From Achromobacter sp. Bel (GTDB taxonomy: Bacteria; Pseudomonadota; Gammaproteobacteria; Burkholderiales; Burkholderiaceae_B), in contig NZ_JABBJN010000030.1 of the NCBI RefSeq assembly GCF_012928505.1, forward strand, positions 18,198 to 82,197: a stretch of 64,000 nt of DNA, read 5' to 3'. Shown in pieces: positions 34,543-43,784 of the stretch; positions within the stretch are counted from its first letter, which is position 1, and every line of letters begins with the position of its first letter. Under the pieces are notes generated by a model that saw nothing but the letters and a program-made list of their open reading frames with translations, was not told the origin of the DNA and made no database searches. The translations under genes were made by a program, and so were the position numbers.

Positions 34543-34710
34543 ATGGCCAAAGGTATCCGCGAAAAGATCAAGCTCGAGTCGACTGCCGGCACGGGTCATT
34601 TCTACACGACCACCAAGAACAAGCGCAACATGCCCGAAAAGATGCTGATCAAGAAATTTGATCCGGTCGCTCGCAAGCACGTTGACTACAAGGAAACCAA
34701 GCTGAAGTAA
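34543..34710 (+). CDS. rpmG: 50S ribosomal protein L33
   Basis: A 55-residue protein, [14 protein letters not shown], then [19 protein letters not shown] and [19 protein letters not shown], the complete bL33 family pattern. The CxxC zinc residues of some L33 forms are absent. TAGGAG lies eight bases before the ATG, and TACAAT at 34517-34522 could add an internal promoter. It ends 24 bp before a strong intrinsic terminator. Confidence 0.98.
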   Translation: MAKGIREKIKLESTAGTGHFYTTTKNKRNMPEKMLIKKFDPVARKHVDYKETKLK

Positions 34711-34734
34711 TTCAGCCGGTATTCTGGTGCGTCC

Positions 34735-34762
34735 AAAAAAGCCCTGCCTTGCAGGGCTTTTT
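34735..34762 (+). terminator. Intrinsic terminator of rpmB-rpmG
   Basis: AAAAAGCCCTGC (34736-34747), loop CTT, GCAGGGCTTTTT (34751-34762): a 12-bp A-to-T stem, functional in both directions. Confidence 0.9.
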
Positions 34763-34911
34763 GCATTGGCTCGCCATGGCCGGACCGCCCCGGGGAGGGG
34801 GAAGCGTCTATTGCGGCACGGCAAAGGCACGTGTTTCAATTGGCCGCAACCCGCCGCGTCTCGTGCGACGCGGCGACGCCCGATCCCTCTTGCCTGCGAT
34901 ACCCCTCTGCC

Positions 34912-36141
34912 ATGCCTCGTCCCAGCCTTACTCTGCTGCGCCGCGTATTCGCGCCCGCGCTCCTGGCCCTGGCGCTGACTCCGGTCGCCGTTGCCGTCGC
35001 CAAAGACAAAGAGCCGCCGATCCGCATCGGCGAGATCAACAGCTACAAGGCGATCCCCGCCTTCCTGGGTCCGTACAAGAAGGGCTGGCAACTGGCGCTG
35101 GAGCAGGTCAACGCCGAAGGCGGCGTGCTGGGCAGGAATCTGGAAGTCATCTCGCGCGACGACAACGGGAACCCCGGCGATTCGGTGCGCGCCGCCCAGG
35201 AACTGCTGGCGCGCGAGAAAGTCGAGCTGCTGTTCGGCGGATTCCTGTCCAATACCGGGCTGGCCTTGACCGACTTCGCCAAGCAGCAGCAGGTGTTCTT
35301 CCTGGCGGCCGAACCCCTTACCGACAAGATCACCTGGCAGGAAGGTAACCGCTACACGTACCGGCTGCGCCCCTCGACCTGGATGCACGTCGCGGCGCTG
35401 GCACCCAAGGCGCTGGCCTTGCGCAAGCAGCGCTGGGCCATCGTCTATCCCAACTATGAGTACGGGCAATCCGCGGTGGCCACCTTCAAGGCCATGATGA
35501 AGTCCTTCCAGTCCGACGTGGAATTCGTGGCCGAACAAGCCGTGCCGCTAGGCAAGGTGGACGCCGGCGCCGTGGTGCAGGCCTTGGCCGACGCCAAGCC
35601 GGACGCCATCTTCAACGTGCTGTTCGCCGCCGACCTGACCCGCTTCGTCCGCGAAGGCAATACGCGTGGCCTGTTCGAAAATCGCGCGGTTGTCTCGGTG
35701 CTGTCCGGCGAGCCGGAATACCTGGAACCCCTGGGCGCCGATACGCCGACGGGTTGGATCGTCACCGGCTATCCCTGGTACGCCATCGACACGCCCGCCA
35801 ACAACGCTTTTGTCGACGCCTACAAGAAGCGCTACAACGAAACGCCCAAAGTGGGCTCCGTGGTGGGCTACGCGTCGCTGATGTCCATTGCTCAGGGCCT
35901 GAAGGCCGCCGGCGCGGTCGACACGGAAAAGCTCGTCGACGCGTTCGCCGGCCTGAAGGTGGACACGCCCTACGGACAGATCCAGTACCGTAAGATCGAT
36001 CACCAGTCGACGATGGGCGTGTACGTGGGCGTGACCGCCGTGGAAGACGGCAAAGGCATCATGAAAGACTTCGCCTACATCGACGGGGCGCGCCTGCAAC
36101 CGCCCGACGAACAGGTCCGCAAAATGCGTCCGGCGCACTGA
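34912..36141 (+). CDS. Branched-chain-type ABC transporter substrate-binding protein
   Basis: A 409-residue periplasmic type I binding protein. A signal peptide (MPRPSLTLLRRVFAPALLALALTP, cleavage near AVA) is followed by IRIGEINSYKAIPAFLGPYKKG, the ligand-lobe start, AEGGVLGRNLEVISRDDNGNP and YPNYEYGQSAVATFK, as in the hydrophobic amino acid (HAAT) family of LivJ/AmiC/UrtA-like receptors. Substrate unknown: amino acid, amide, urea or aromatic acid. The stop overlaps the permease ATG by one base, so this is an operon. A longer frame upstream of 34912 is not supported. Confidence 0.9.
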   Translation: MPRPSLTLLRRVFAPALLALALTPVAVAVAKDKEPPIRIGEINSYKAIPAFLGPYKKGWQLALEQVNAEGGVLGRNLEVISRDDNGNPGDSVRAAQELLAREKVELLFGGFLSNTGLALTDFAKQQQVFFLAAEPLTDKITWQEGNRYTYRLRPSTWMHVAALAPKALALRKQRWAIVYPNYEYGQSAVATFKAMMKSFQSDVEFVAEQAVPLGKVDAGAVVQALADAKPDAIFNVLFAADLTRFVREGNTRGLFENRAVVSVLSGEPEYLEPLGADTPTGWIVTGYPWYAIDTPANNAFVDAYKKRYNETPKVGSVVGYASLMSIAQGLKAAGAVDTEKLVDAFAGLKVDTPYGQIQYRKIDHQSTMGVYVGVTAVEDGKGIMKDFAYIDGARLQPPDEQVRKMRPAH

Positions 36142-38018
36142 TGAGCCTGTCGGGGCTGCTGTCGCAACTGCTCAATGGCCTGGCGGACGCCAGCGCGTTG
36201 TTCCTGGTTGCCGCGGGCCTGTCGCTGATCTTCGGCGTGACCCGCGTCGTGAACTTCGCGCACGGGTCGTTCTACATGCTGGGCATCTACCTGGCATGGA
36301 CCTTCACCACGTATTTCGGCGACGGCGCCGGCTATTGGGCCGGCCTGCTGCTGGCCGCGCTGGCCACGGGCCTGATTGGCGCGGCCGCCGAATGGCTGGT
36401 GCTCAAGCGCCTGTACCAGGCGCCCGAATTGTTCCAGTTGCTGGCCACGTTCGCGCTGGTGCTCATCATTGGCGACGCCGCGCTGGCGATCTGGGGCCCC
36501 GAAGACTTGTTCGCCGCCCGCGCACCCGGCCTGTCCGGCGCGGTGCAGATCCTGGGCCGCCGGTATCCGCAGTACGACCTGCTGTTGATCGCAGCCGGCC
36601 CCGTGGTACTGGGCCTGCTGTGGCTGCTGCTGATGCGCACGCGCTGGGGCCGGCTGCTGCGCGCGGCGTCTGAAAACCGCAGCATGCTGGCCGCGCTGGG
36701 CGTGAACCAGGCCTGGCTGTTCACATCCGCCTTCACGCTGGGGGCGTTCCTTGCCGGCCTGGGCGGCGCCTTGGCCGCCCCCCGCGTGCCCGCCACCCTG
36801 GGACTGGACCTGGAGATCATCGCCAGCGCCTTCGTGGTGGTGGTGGTGGGCGGCCTGGGCTCGATTCCAGGCGCCTTCCTGGCCGCCCTGCTCATCTGCT
36901 CCGTCAAAGCCGTGTTCGTCTTCCTGGGCCAGGTCCAGATCGGCCCTTGGATGTTCAACCTGTCCAAACTGACGCTGCTGGCCGAATTTGCCGTGATGGC
37001 CGTGGTGCTGGTGGTGCGGCCGTGGGGACTGCTGGGTAAAGCGCCTGCGCCCACCTCGCATGGGGGCCCGCCGGAACGCCCCATCGCGCCTGCCGGCAGA
37101 AGGCTGCGCCTGGCATACAGGCTGCTGCTGGTCCTATTGGCGCTGGTGCCCGTCGCCACGCTGCATTGGCCGTATCTGGGCATCTTGATGACCGAGATCC
37201 TGATCGCCGCGCTGTTCGCCGCCAGCCTGCATTTCCTGACCGGGTTGGCCGGCATGACGTCTTTCGGCCATGCCGCCTGGTTCGGCCTGGGCGCCTACGG
37301 CGCCGCGCTGCTGCTGAAACTGGCCGCCGTGCCGATGGAGGCCGCGTTGCTGCTGGGCCCCTTCGCCGCCGCGTTCGGCGCGCTGCTGTTCGGCTGGTTC
37401 TGCGTGCGCCTGTCTGGCGTCTACCTGGCGATGCTGACGCTGGCCGTGGCGCAGATCCTGTGGGCGCTCGCGTATCAGTGGGACGACGTCACCGGCGGCA
37501 GCAACGGCCTGATCGGCTTGTGGCCCTCGTCCTGGCTGGCGCAAGGCCCCTGGTTCTATTACGCAACGCTCGCCTTGTGCGCAGCGGGCATCGTCTGGCT
37601 GCGCCGCCTGGCGTTTTCGCCGCTAGGCTATGCCCTGCGCGGCGTGCGCGATTCCGCCATGCGCGCCGAGGCACTGGGCATCGAGACCCGGCGCGTACAG
37701 TGGGCGGGCTTTGTCGCCGCGTCCTTCGCCGCGGGGCTGGCCGGATCGCTCTACGCATTTTCCAAGGGCAGCATCGCGCCCGACGTGCTGGCCGTCAGCC
37801 GCTCGGTGGATGGGCTGGTCATGGTGCTGCTGGGCGGCCTTCAGACGCTGGCAGGCCCGCTCGCGGGCGCCGCGGCCTACACTTGGCTGCAAGACGTGGC
37901 GGCGCGCAGCACCGAGTACTGGCACGCCGTGCTGGGCCTGGCCATCCTGGCGCTGGTCTTGGCGTTTCCGGAAGGCCTGGCTGGCGCTGCGGCGCGATTG
38001 CACAGGAGGCGCGCATGA
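36141..38018 (+). CDS. Fused LivH-LivM branched-chain-type ABC permease
   Basis: 625 residues, two permeases in one chain. Residues 1 to about 295 are LivH-like (GLSLIFGVTRVVNFAHGSFYMLG, then FVVVVVGGLGSIPGAFLAALLI). A Pro-rich linker (about 298-320) leads to a LivM-like half (GLAGMTSFGHAAWFGLGAYGAALL, DVTGGSNGLIGL, LGYALRGVRDSAMRAEALGI). The inner-membrane channel of a HAAT importer. Fusion replaces the two separate genes found in most operons. It overlaps the ATPase gene by four bases. Confidence 0.92.
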   Translation: MSLSGLLSQLLNGLADASALFLVAAGLSLIFGVTRVVNFAHGSFYMLGIYLAWTFTTYFGDGAGYWAGLLLAALATGLIGAAAEWLVLKRLYQAPELFQLLATFALVLIIGDAALAIWGPEDLFAARAPGLSGAVQILGRRYPQYDLLLIAAGPVVLGLLWLLLMRTRWGRLLRAASENRSMLAALGVNQAWLFTSAFTLGAFLAGLGGALAAPRVPATLGLDLEIIASAFVVVVVGGLGSIPGAFLAALLICSVKAVFVFLGQVQIGPWMFNLSKLTLLAEFAVMAVVLVVRPWGLLGKAPAPTSHGGPPERPIAPAGRRLRLAYRLLLVLLALVPVATLHWPYLGILMTEILIAALFAASLHFLTGLAGMTSFGHAAWFGLGAYGAALLLKLAAVPMEAALLLGPFAAAFGALLFGWFCVRLSGVYLAMLTLAVAQILWALAYQWDDVTGGSNGLIGLWPSSWLAQGPWFYYATLALCAAGIVWLRRLAFSPLGYALRGVRDSAMRAEALGIETRRVQWAGFVAASFAAGLAGSLYAFSKGSIAPDVLAVSRSVDGLVMVLLGGLQTLAGPLAGAAAYTWLQDVAARSTEYWHAVLGLAILALVLAFPEGLAGAAARLHRRRA

Positions 38019-38773
38019 CCCCGCCCTCCGCCTTGCTGCAGGTCGAGTCGCTGCGGAAATCGTTCGGCGGCATCGACGCATTGGCTGGCGTGTCGTTCAC
38101 GCTGGAAGCCGGCCGGATGCTGGCGCTGATCGGCCCGAACGGCGCCGGCAAGTCCACGTGCTTCAACGTTCTGGGCGGGCAATTGCGCCCGGACGCCGGA
38201 TCGGTGCGGCTGGACGGGCGCGAACTGGTGGGCCTTTCCGTCGGCAAGATCTGCCGTCTGGGTGTGGGGCGCACCTTCCAGACCGCCGCCACCTTCCGCT
38301 CGATGACCGTGCGCGAAAACGTGCAGACGGCCCTGCTGTCGCGCGACCGCCTGCTGTTCAACCCGTGGCGTCGCGCCGCCCGCCACGCGGTCGACGAAGC
38401 CATGGCCTTGCTGTCGCAAGTGCAAATGGCGGACAAGGCTGAGGCCGCGTGCGGCACGCTGGCGTATGGCGACGTCAAACGGGTTGAACTGGCGATGGCG
38501 CTGGCGCACCAGCCGCGCCTGCTGCTGATGGACGAACCCACGGCCGGCATGGCCACCAACGAGCGCCACGCCCTGATGCGGCTGACGCGCCAACTTGCCG
38601 ACACGCAGCGCATTGCGGTGCTGTTCACCGAACACAGCCTGGATGTGGTGTTCAAGCATGCCGACCGCATCGCCGTGTTGGTGCGCGGCGCCCTGCTGGC
38701 GGAAGGCGAACCGGCCGCCATCGCGGCGGACCCGAGGGTCCGCGCGGCCTACCTGGGAACGGAAGCCCCCTGA
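38015..38773 (+). CDS. LivG-like ABC transporter ATP-binding protein
   Basis: 252 residues. Walker A GPNGAGKST (40-48), an unusual signature segment LAYGDVKRVELAMAL, Walker B LLLMDEPTAGM, switch His in TEHSLDVVF. TVRENVQTALL and the C-terminal extension are of LivG type. Ribosome site AGGAGG; ATGA overlap with the fused permease. The LivF partner that normally follows is absent: the next gene (SulP) lies on the other strand 50 bp away. The ATPase may form a homodimer or use a LivF encoded elsewhere. Confidence 0.92.
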   Translation: MTPPSALLQVESLRKSFGGIDALAGVSFTLEAGRMLALIGPNGAGKSTCFNVLGGQLRPDAGSVRLDGRELVGLSVGKICRLGVGRTFQTAATFRSMTVRENVQTALLSRDRLLFNPWRRAARHAVDEAMALLSQVQMADKAEAACGTLAYGDVKRVELAMALAHQPRLLLMDEPTAGMATNERHALMRLTRQLADTQRIAVLFTEHSLDVVFKHADRIAVLVRGALLAEGEPAAIAADPRVRAAYLGTEAP

Positions 38774-38825
38774 TATCAGCCGAATTGGCCGAATCCGGCG
38801 AACGTGGCGGATCCGCGCGGCGCGG

Positions 38826-40610
38826 TCAGTGTTCGCTTTGCGGGCTTTGCGGCTGGCATTCCCAGAAGATCCGGGCCTTGCATCCCGCGCAGATGCCAGG
38901 GTCCAGCTTGGCATAGATGGTGTGCAGCGCCGTGGCCTTGTCCGGGAAAATATGATCCGCGCCCAGGCGATCCAGAAAGCCCGTGCGGCGCCACATGTCC
39001 AGCACTTCCGGCCGCGGCCGGTGGAAGTACAGGTCGCCGCCCATTGCACGGCGCGCGGCCAGCTCGTCTTCCCACACCTGGGCGCCCGCCAGGTCGATGA
39101 AGTTCATGCTCTTGGCCATCACCAGGAGGTGGCGCGGCGCGTCCGGCGCCGCCCGCAGCTCGTGCAGCCGCTGGGCCACATGCGCCGCGGCGCCGAAATA
39201 GATCGAACCCTCCATGCGCAGCAGCTTCAATTGCGGGCATTCGGGCAGCGCGTCTTCTTGATGCGCCAGCACGACGAAGCGCCGGTCCAGCCCGCGGGAA
39301 TCGAAGCCCATCGTGCGCATGGCCGGTCGCGAGGTGCGGTGCAAATACGCCATCAGCGACAACACGGTTCCCAACAGAATCGCCACCTCCATGCGGATCG
39401 TGACCGTGGCGGCCAGCGTCGCGCCGGCAATGGCGCATTCCCCCGGCTGCATGCGGATCAACTGGCGCCAGCGCGGAATGTCCAGCAAGGTCCACGCCAC
39501 CAGCAGCAGCAAACCCGAAATCGCGGCGTTGGGGATCATCGCCAGCAGCGGCGCCGACAAAGCCACCAGCACCACCAGCAACACCGCGGAAAAGACGGCC
39601 GCCAGCGGCGTCTTCGCGCCTGCCTCGAAATTAGGCACGGACCGGTTCAGCGACCCGCAGGACAGGTAGCAAGAGAAAAATCCGCCCACGATGTTGGACA
39701 GCCCCTGCCCCGTGAATTCCCGGTTGGCGTCGATGCGCTGGCCCGAGCGCGTCGCGACCGCCTTGGCGATGGAGATCGACTGCGCCAACGCCACGATCGT
39801 CAATGCGAATGCCAGGCTGAGCAGATCGGGCAGCGTGCGCCAGTCCACGCTGGGCACATGGAACGGCGGCCAGGGCTGGGCGATGGCGCCGACGACCGAG
39901 ACCGGTGCGCCGCCAGGCGGCACGGCCCACTTGTTGAACGCCGCCGCCGCCAGCGCCCCCGCCACCAATCCCAGCAGCATGGAGGGCTTGCGCTTGTCCA
40001 GCCGGCGCACCAGCAGCGCCACGCCCAGCGTGACCAGCGTCACCAGCAAGGCGCCTTGATGCACATCGCCGATATGCGTCCCCACGCTCACCAGCAGCGC
40101 ACCGGCGCCGTGCGAGGCCGGCGACGGCAAGCCCAGCGCGTCCTTCAAGGCGTGGACCGCGATCAGCAGTGCCGCGCCGCTGGTAAAGCCGAACAGGGCC
40201 GACGGCGAGATGAAATGCGCCAGCGAGCCCAGGCGCAGCACGCCCACCAGCCATTGCATGATGCCGACCAACACCGTCACCGCCAGCGCCAGCTGTATAT
40301 AGGCGGGGCTGCCAGCGGCCGCCAAGGGCGTCAGCACGGCGAACAGCGCCAGCGAATTCGCGTTGGTCGGGCCGGACATCACATGCCGGCTGGACCCGAA
40401 CAGCGCCGCGACGATACAGGGAACGATGGCGGAGTACAGGCCGTATTCAGCGGGCAACCCCGCCAGCGTGGCGAACGCCACCCCTTGCGGCAACACCAGC
40501 AGCGCCCCCAGCAAGCCCGCCGACAAGTCGGCGCGCAGCGTCAACTTATTGACATCGTCCACCCATGAGCCAAACATGCGGCCCGCCAGATTTCTTGCCC
40601 CCTGCGTCAT
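38826..40610 (-). CDS. SulP family anion transporter with STAS domain
   Basis: 594 residues. About 12-14 helices of the SulP/SLC26 fold: LPQGVAFATLAGLPAEYGLYSAIVP and VMSGPTNANSLALF near the start, GQGLSNIVGGFFSCYLSCGSLNRS in the middle. A STAS domain covers roughly 455-565 (LKLLRMEGSIYFGAA, KSMNFIDLAGAQVWEDEL). The tail carries Cys574, Cys577 and Cys585 (ICAGCKARIFWEC), a possible metal or redox site. Likely a sulfate or bicarbonate symporter. ATG 40610 with GGGGAAAGGGA upstream. Confidence 0.92.
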   Translation of the reverse strand: MTQGARNLAGRMFGSWVDDVNKLTLRADLSAGLLGALLVLPQGVAFATLAGLPAEYGLYSAIVPCIVAALFGSSRHVMSGPTNANSLALFAVLTPLAAAGSPAYIQLALAVTVLVGIMQWLVGVLRLGSLAHFISPSALFGFTSGAALLIAVHALKDALGLPSPASHGAGALLVSVGTHIGDVHQGALLVTLVTLGVALLVRRLDKRKPSMLLGLVAGALAAAAFNKWAVPPGGAPVSVVGAIAQPWPPFHVPSVDWRTLPDLLSLAFALTIVALAQSISIAKAVATRSGQRIDANREFTGQGLSNIVGGFFSCYLSCGSLNRSVPNFEAGAKTPLAAVFSAVLLVVLVALSAPLLAMIPNAAISGLLLLVAWTLLDIPRWRQLIRMQPGECAIAGATLAATVTIRMEVAILLGTVLSLMAYLHRTSRPAMRTMGFDSRGLDRRFVVLAHQEDALPECPQLKLLRMEGSIYFGAAAHVAQRLHELRAAPDAPRHLLVMAKSMNFIDLAGAQVWEDELAARRAMGGDLYFHRPRPEVLDMWRRTGFLDRLGADHIFPDKATALHTIYAKLDPGICAGCKARIFWECQPQSPQSEH

Positions 40611-40716
40611 TCTGTCCCTTTCCCCTTTTTTCGATTTCCTGATCCGGCCGGCCCTGCGCGCGGAACAAGGTCGCCTAGCGTAATCGCTCGACCCCACCGG
40701 CGCAACGCGCCCCCGG

Positions 40717-41589
40717 CTATTTCAGATAGCGGCGCTCCAGTTCGCGCATGCCGGCGTCGCCCTGCAACGCGATGATCTCTTTGACCGCAGGCAACCCGGC
40801 GTCCACCGCGTGGATGCCGCCGTCCTGGCGGATGCGGGCGAACACATCGCGCATTGCGCCCACTGCGGCACGGATGGCGTGGTTGCCGTAGATCACCAGC
40901 CCCACCTTGCCCAACGCCTGGATATCCGACTCCCGCAACTGCGGATACGCGGTCGGCACCAGCACCAGTGGCACGCGTCCCGCCCAGGCCTGCGCAAAGG
41001 ACAGGATCTCGTCGGGCGTGGTTTGCTTGGAGTGGATCAGGATCGCGTCGGCGCCCGCGGCCTCGTAGGCGTACGCCCGCGCCAGCGCTTCTTGCTGGCC
41101 CAACCCGGCGATCAAGGCTTCGGTCCGGGCGATCACGCAGAAATCCGGGTCGCGCCGCGCGGCGCAGGCCGCTTCGACTTTGCCCTGGAATTCCTCTACG
41201 CGCACCAGTTCCTGCCGGCCGTCCGCGCGCAGGCTGGTGTCTTTGGGGAAGGTCTTGTCTTCCATCACCACGGCCGACACGCCGGCCGCTTCGTATTGCG
41301 GCAGCATGTACGACACGTTGATGGCGTTGCCGAACCCCGTGTCGATGTCGGCGATGACCGGCACCGTGACTGTGCCCGCAATAGCCCGCATCATGTCCAG
41401 ATGCTGCGACGCGGAAAGAATGCTGGCGTCGGGCACCGCATAGCTTGCCGAGAACTCGAAGCCGCTGCCCCAGATCGCATCGAACCCGGCCTCGGCCGCC
41501 AGGCGGGCCGACATCGGGTTATGCGCCGACATGGCGTGCATCAAGAGGGGATCCTGCAATTTCTGACGGAATACGCGGTGGCGGCTCAT
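40717..41589 (-). CDS. Isocitrate lyase/PEP mutase family protein, PEP-mutase-like
   Basis: A 290-residue TIM-barrel enzyme. IADIDTGFGNAINV gives the Mg-binding Asp residues; VMEDKTFPKDTSL is the EDKxxPK gating motif seen in PEP mutase and phosphonopyruvate hydrolase, unlike the KKCGH of isocitrate lyase. VIARTEALIAG and KEIIALQG also fit the phosphonopyruvate branch. It could cleave or form a C-P or C-C bond of a 2-oxo acid derivative. No phosphonopyruvate decarboxylase or aminotransferase neighbours are present, so the role is open. Confidence 0.85.
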   Translation of the reverse strand: MSRHRVFRQKLQDPLLMHAMSAHNPMSARLAAEAGFDAIWGSGFEFSASYAVPDASILSASQHLDMMRAIAGTVTVPVIADIDTGFGNAINVSYMLPQYEAAGVSAVVMEDKTFPKDTSLRADGRQELVRVEEFQGKVEAACAARRDPDFCVIARTEALIAGLGQQEALARAYAYEAAGADAILIHSKQTTPDEILSFAQAWAGRVPLVLVPTAYPQLRESDIQALGKVGLVIYGNHAIRAAVGAMRDVFARIRQDGGIHAVDAGLPAVKEIIALQGDAGMRELERRYLK

Positions 41590-41671
41590 GGCATGAATGC
41601 GGAACTCCAGCGCCCGATGCGCCGGCTACAGGCATCGTAGCGCCAATCGCGACCGGTATGGCCGAGACGGT

Positions 41672-42220
41672 TCAGCCCGCGTCGCCGCCGCGCCGCGCCT
41701 TCATCGCCTGCCCGATGTCCGCCAGCGCGTTATCGGAAATCAGCCGCGCGGCCATCGGCAGCAGTTCGTCTTCTTCGCGCCGGATATGCGCCGCATAGGC
41801 CGCGGCGAATGCTTCCGCCTGCGCCGGCGGCAAGATCGCGGGCCGCCCCGCGGCGACCTCGGACAACGCCTGCCGCAGCGGCGCCCACAAGGCCGCCAGT
41901 TGCTGATGCTCGGCCACCAGCCCCCGCACCAGCGCGTGCAGGCAGCCCGCGTCGGAGCCCGCCATGGACTCGATCAAGGCCGGAAAGAGATCCTCTTCCT
42001 CGTCTTCGTGATGGTGCGCGGCAGCCGTGTCGAAATAGCGGACTACGGCGGCGGCGGCCGTCTGCGCCGCTGCGTCGCTGCCGTGCGCGGGCAGATGCGC
42101 CGCCAGCCGCGTCAGCGTGGCGCATTGGCGCGCGATACGGCCATGGCAAGCGGACAGCAGCGCCAACGGATCATCCGCCCCCGGCGCAGGCGCCGGCCCT
42201 CCAGGAAAGCTCACCGCCAT
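41672..42220 (-). CDS. Hemerythrin domain protein
   Basis: A 182-residue four-helix HHE-type protein. Candidate iron ligands: the His in SACHGRIARQ, the His and Glu of AAAHHHEDEEEDLFP, the His in AEHQQLAALW, and the His/Glu in AHIRREEDELLPMA. Such proteins bind a di-iron centre and sense or store O2 or NO, or protect iron-sulfur proteins. Perfect ribosome site AGGAGGTG before the ATG. Transcribed towards the PEP-mutase-like gene but separated from it by about 80 bp. Confidence 0.9.
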   Translation of the reverse strand: MAVSFPGGPAPAPGADDPLALLSACHGRIARQCATLTRLAAHLPAHGSDAAAQTAAAAVVRYFDTAAAHHHEDEEEDLFPALIESMAGSDAGCLHALVRGLVAEHQQLAALWAPLRQALSEVAAGRPAILPPAQAEAFAAAYAAHIRREEDELLPMAARLISDNALADIGQAMKARRGGDAG

Positions 42221-42271
42221 CGCACACCTCCTTGCCGCCGGCCCAAGCGCACGCCCGACGGCGTGCCAAGA

Positions 42272-43435
42272 TCAACTTGAATGGCCGCGCCACCACAAGC
42301 GCACGGAATCCCAGGCGCGGCCGGCGAACCCCGCCTCCGCCACTGGCTCCAACGCCACGACCGGGAACTGCATCGACGGTTTGCCGTCCACCAGCACCCG
42401 CAACGCGCCCACCGTGTCCTGGGCCGCGATCGGCGCCATCAGCGGCTCGCGCGGCGTCCATACGGGTTCCACCTTGGCGCCCGCGGGCACGGTCACATAG
42501 GCGTCCCGTGAGAAACCAGCCTTCAGGCTGTCACTTTCACCCTTCCAGACTTCAGGCGTGGCCACGGCCTGGCCGCGCGCGTACAGCTTGATGGTATTGA
42601 AGCCCTGAAAGCCCCATTCCAGCAACTCCCGGCTTTCCTGGGTCCGCAATTTATCGGACGCCGTGCCCACCACCACCGTGATCAGGCGGCGCTGGTCCGC
42701 GCCATTGGGTCGGCGCGCCGTCGCCACGATGCAATAGCCGGCAGAGTCGGTATGGCCCGTCTTCAGGCCATCCACGCTGGGGTCCAGCCACAGCAGGCGG
42801 TTCCGGTTGGGCTGGGTGATCTTGTTGAACGTGAACTGCTTGGCGGAATCGTAGGTCTTGTACAGCTGGGGGTAATCGCGGATGAAGCGCGTGGCCAGGA
42901 CGGACAAGTCGCTGGCCGTGGAGTAGGTGCCCGGATCCGGCAGGCCGTGGGGGCTGGCGAAATGCGTCGCGTGCAGCCCCAGCCGCGCGGCCGTGTCGTT
43001 CATCCGCGCGACAAAGGCCTCGACGCTGCCCGACACCGCTTCGGCCAGCGCGATGGCCGCATCATTGCCGGACTGGATCATCAGGCCGCGCAGCAATTCG
43101 TCCACCGACACCTTGGAGCCCGGCTCCAGGAACATCTTGGAGCTGCCCGCCGGCACTTTCCATGCGCGCGTCGAAATCACAACCCGTTGGCCTGGCGTCA
43201 CTTCCTTCTTATTCAGCGCCTCGAACACGACGTAGGCCGTCATGATCTTTGTCAGCGAGGCGGGTTCGATCCGCGTGGTGGCCGCGTGCGACGCGATCAC
43301 CTGGCCGCTGGTCTCGTCCAGCAGCAGCCAGGCTTTGGCCGACAGCACCGGCTGAGGCATCGGCTGCGCCATCGCCCCCGACATGCACGCCGTCGCAACG
43401 AGCAGGCCCGCTGCAAACTTTTTCATCAACAACAT
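42272..43435 (-). CDS. D-alanyl-D-alanine carboxypeptidase (PBP5/6 type)
   Basis: 387 residues. A signal peptide (MLLMKKFAAGLLVATACMSGAMA) is followed by the low-molecular-weight PBP motifs: Ser60-Leu-Thr-Lys63, Ser122-Gly-Asn124 and Lys225-Thr-Gly227. The C-terminal beta domain ends in an amphipathic segment (DSVRLWWRGHSS) that would anchor it to the outer face of the inner membrane. It trims the terminal D-Ala from peptidoglycan pentapeptides (dacA/dacC type). An alternative start at 43426 (MKKFAAG) is possible. Confidence 0.94.
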   Translation of the reverse strand: MLLMKKFAAGLLVATACMSGAMAQPMPQPVLSAKAWLLLDETSGQVIASHAATTRIEPASLTKIMTAYVVFEALNKKEVTPGQRVVISTRAWKVPAGSSKMFLEPGSKVSVDELLRGLMIQSGNDAAIALAEAVSGSVEAFVARMNDTAARLGLHATHFASPHGLPDPGTYSTASDLSVLATRFIRDYPQLYKTYDSAKQFTFNKITQPNRNRLLWLDPSVDGLKTGHTDSAGYCIVATARRPNGADQRRLITVVVGTASDKLRTQESRELLEWGFQGFNTIKLYARGQAVATPEVWKGESDSLKAGFSRDAYVTVPAGAKVEPVWTPREPLMAPIAAQDTVGALRVLVDGKPSMQFPVVALEPVAEAGFAGRAWDSVRLWWRGHSS

Positions 43436-43784
43436 ATAAGAGCTTCAATCCATGCTTGGGTTGTTCCCGCGCGGAAACGAGCGCCAATCGGCCTGAGCAG
43501 CAGGCCGGCGTTCAACAATATCCCCGCGCGCCGCACGCAATTGGAACACGGCCGGCGCCAATGGTTCAGTGCTGCGATGTTCCGCAAAAATAGGCCTCGA
43601 ATGTCACGACCTATTGCAGAAGCCCTTGCAGGAAGCACTTTCTGCGTCGAAAACAACAAACAGAGGCTTAAAACCCGTTAGAAAGCCGCAAGAACTTCAA
43701 GTCTTCCGCTATCATCGGGCGCGTAGCGTTAAAAGCCGATATCCGGCCCGCGCTGCTCCATGTCCTCAACTACGGATTTTGACC
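43436..43784. other. Intergenic region between divergent dac and HU-like genes
   Basis: About 350 bp. TATCAT at 43710-43715 in CCGCTATCATCGGG is a reasonable -10 for the HU-like gene, with no clear -35. The dac promoter should lie in the AT-richer part near 43440. No small gene or inverted repeat of note. Confidence 0.45.

Noticed and set aside
38595..40568. Plus-strand open frame opposite the SulP gene
   Set aside because: His/Gln/Arg-rich antisense translation of membrane helices; no start signal.
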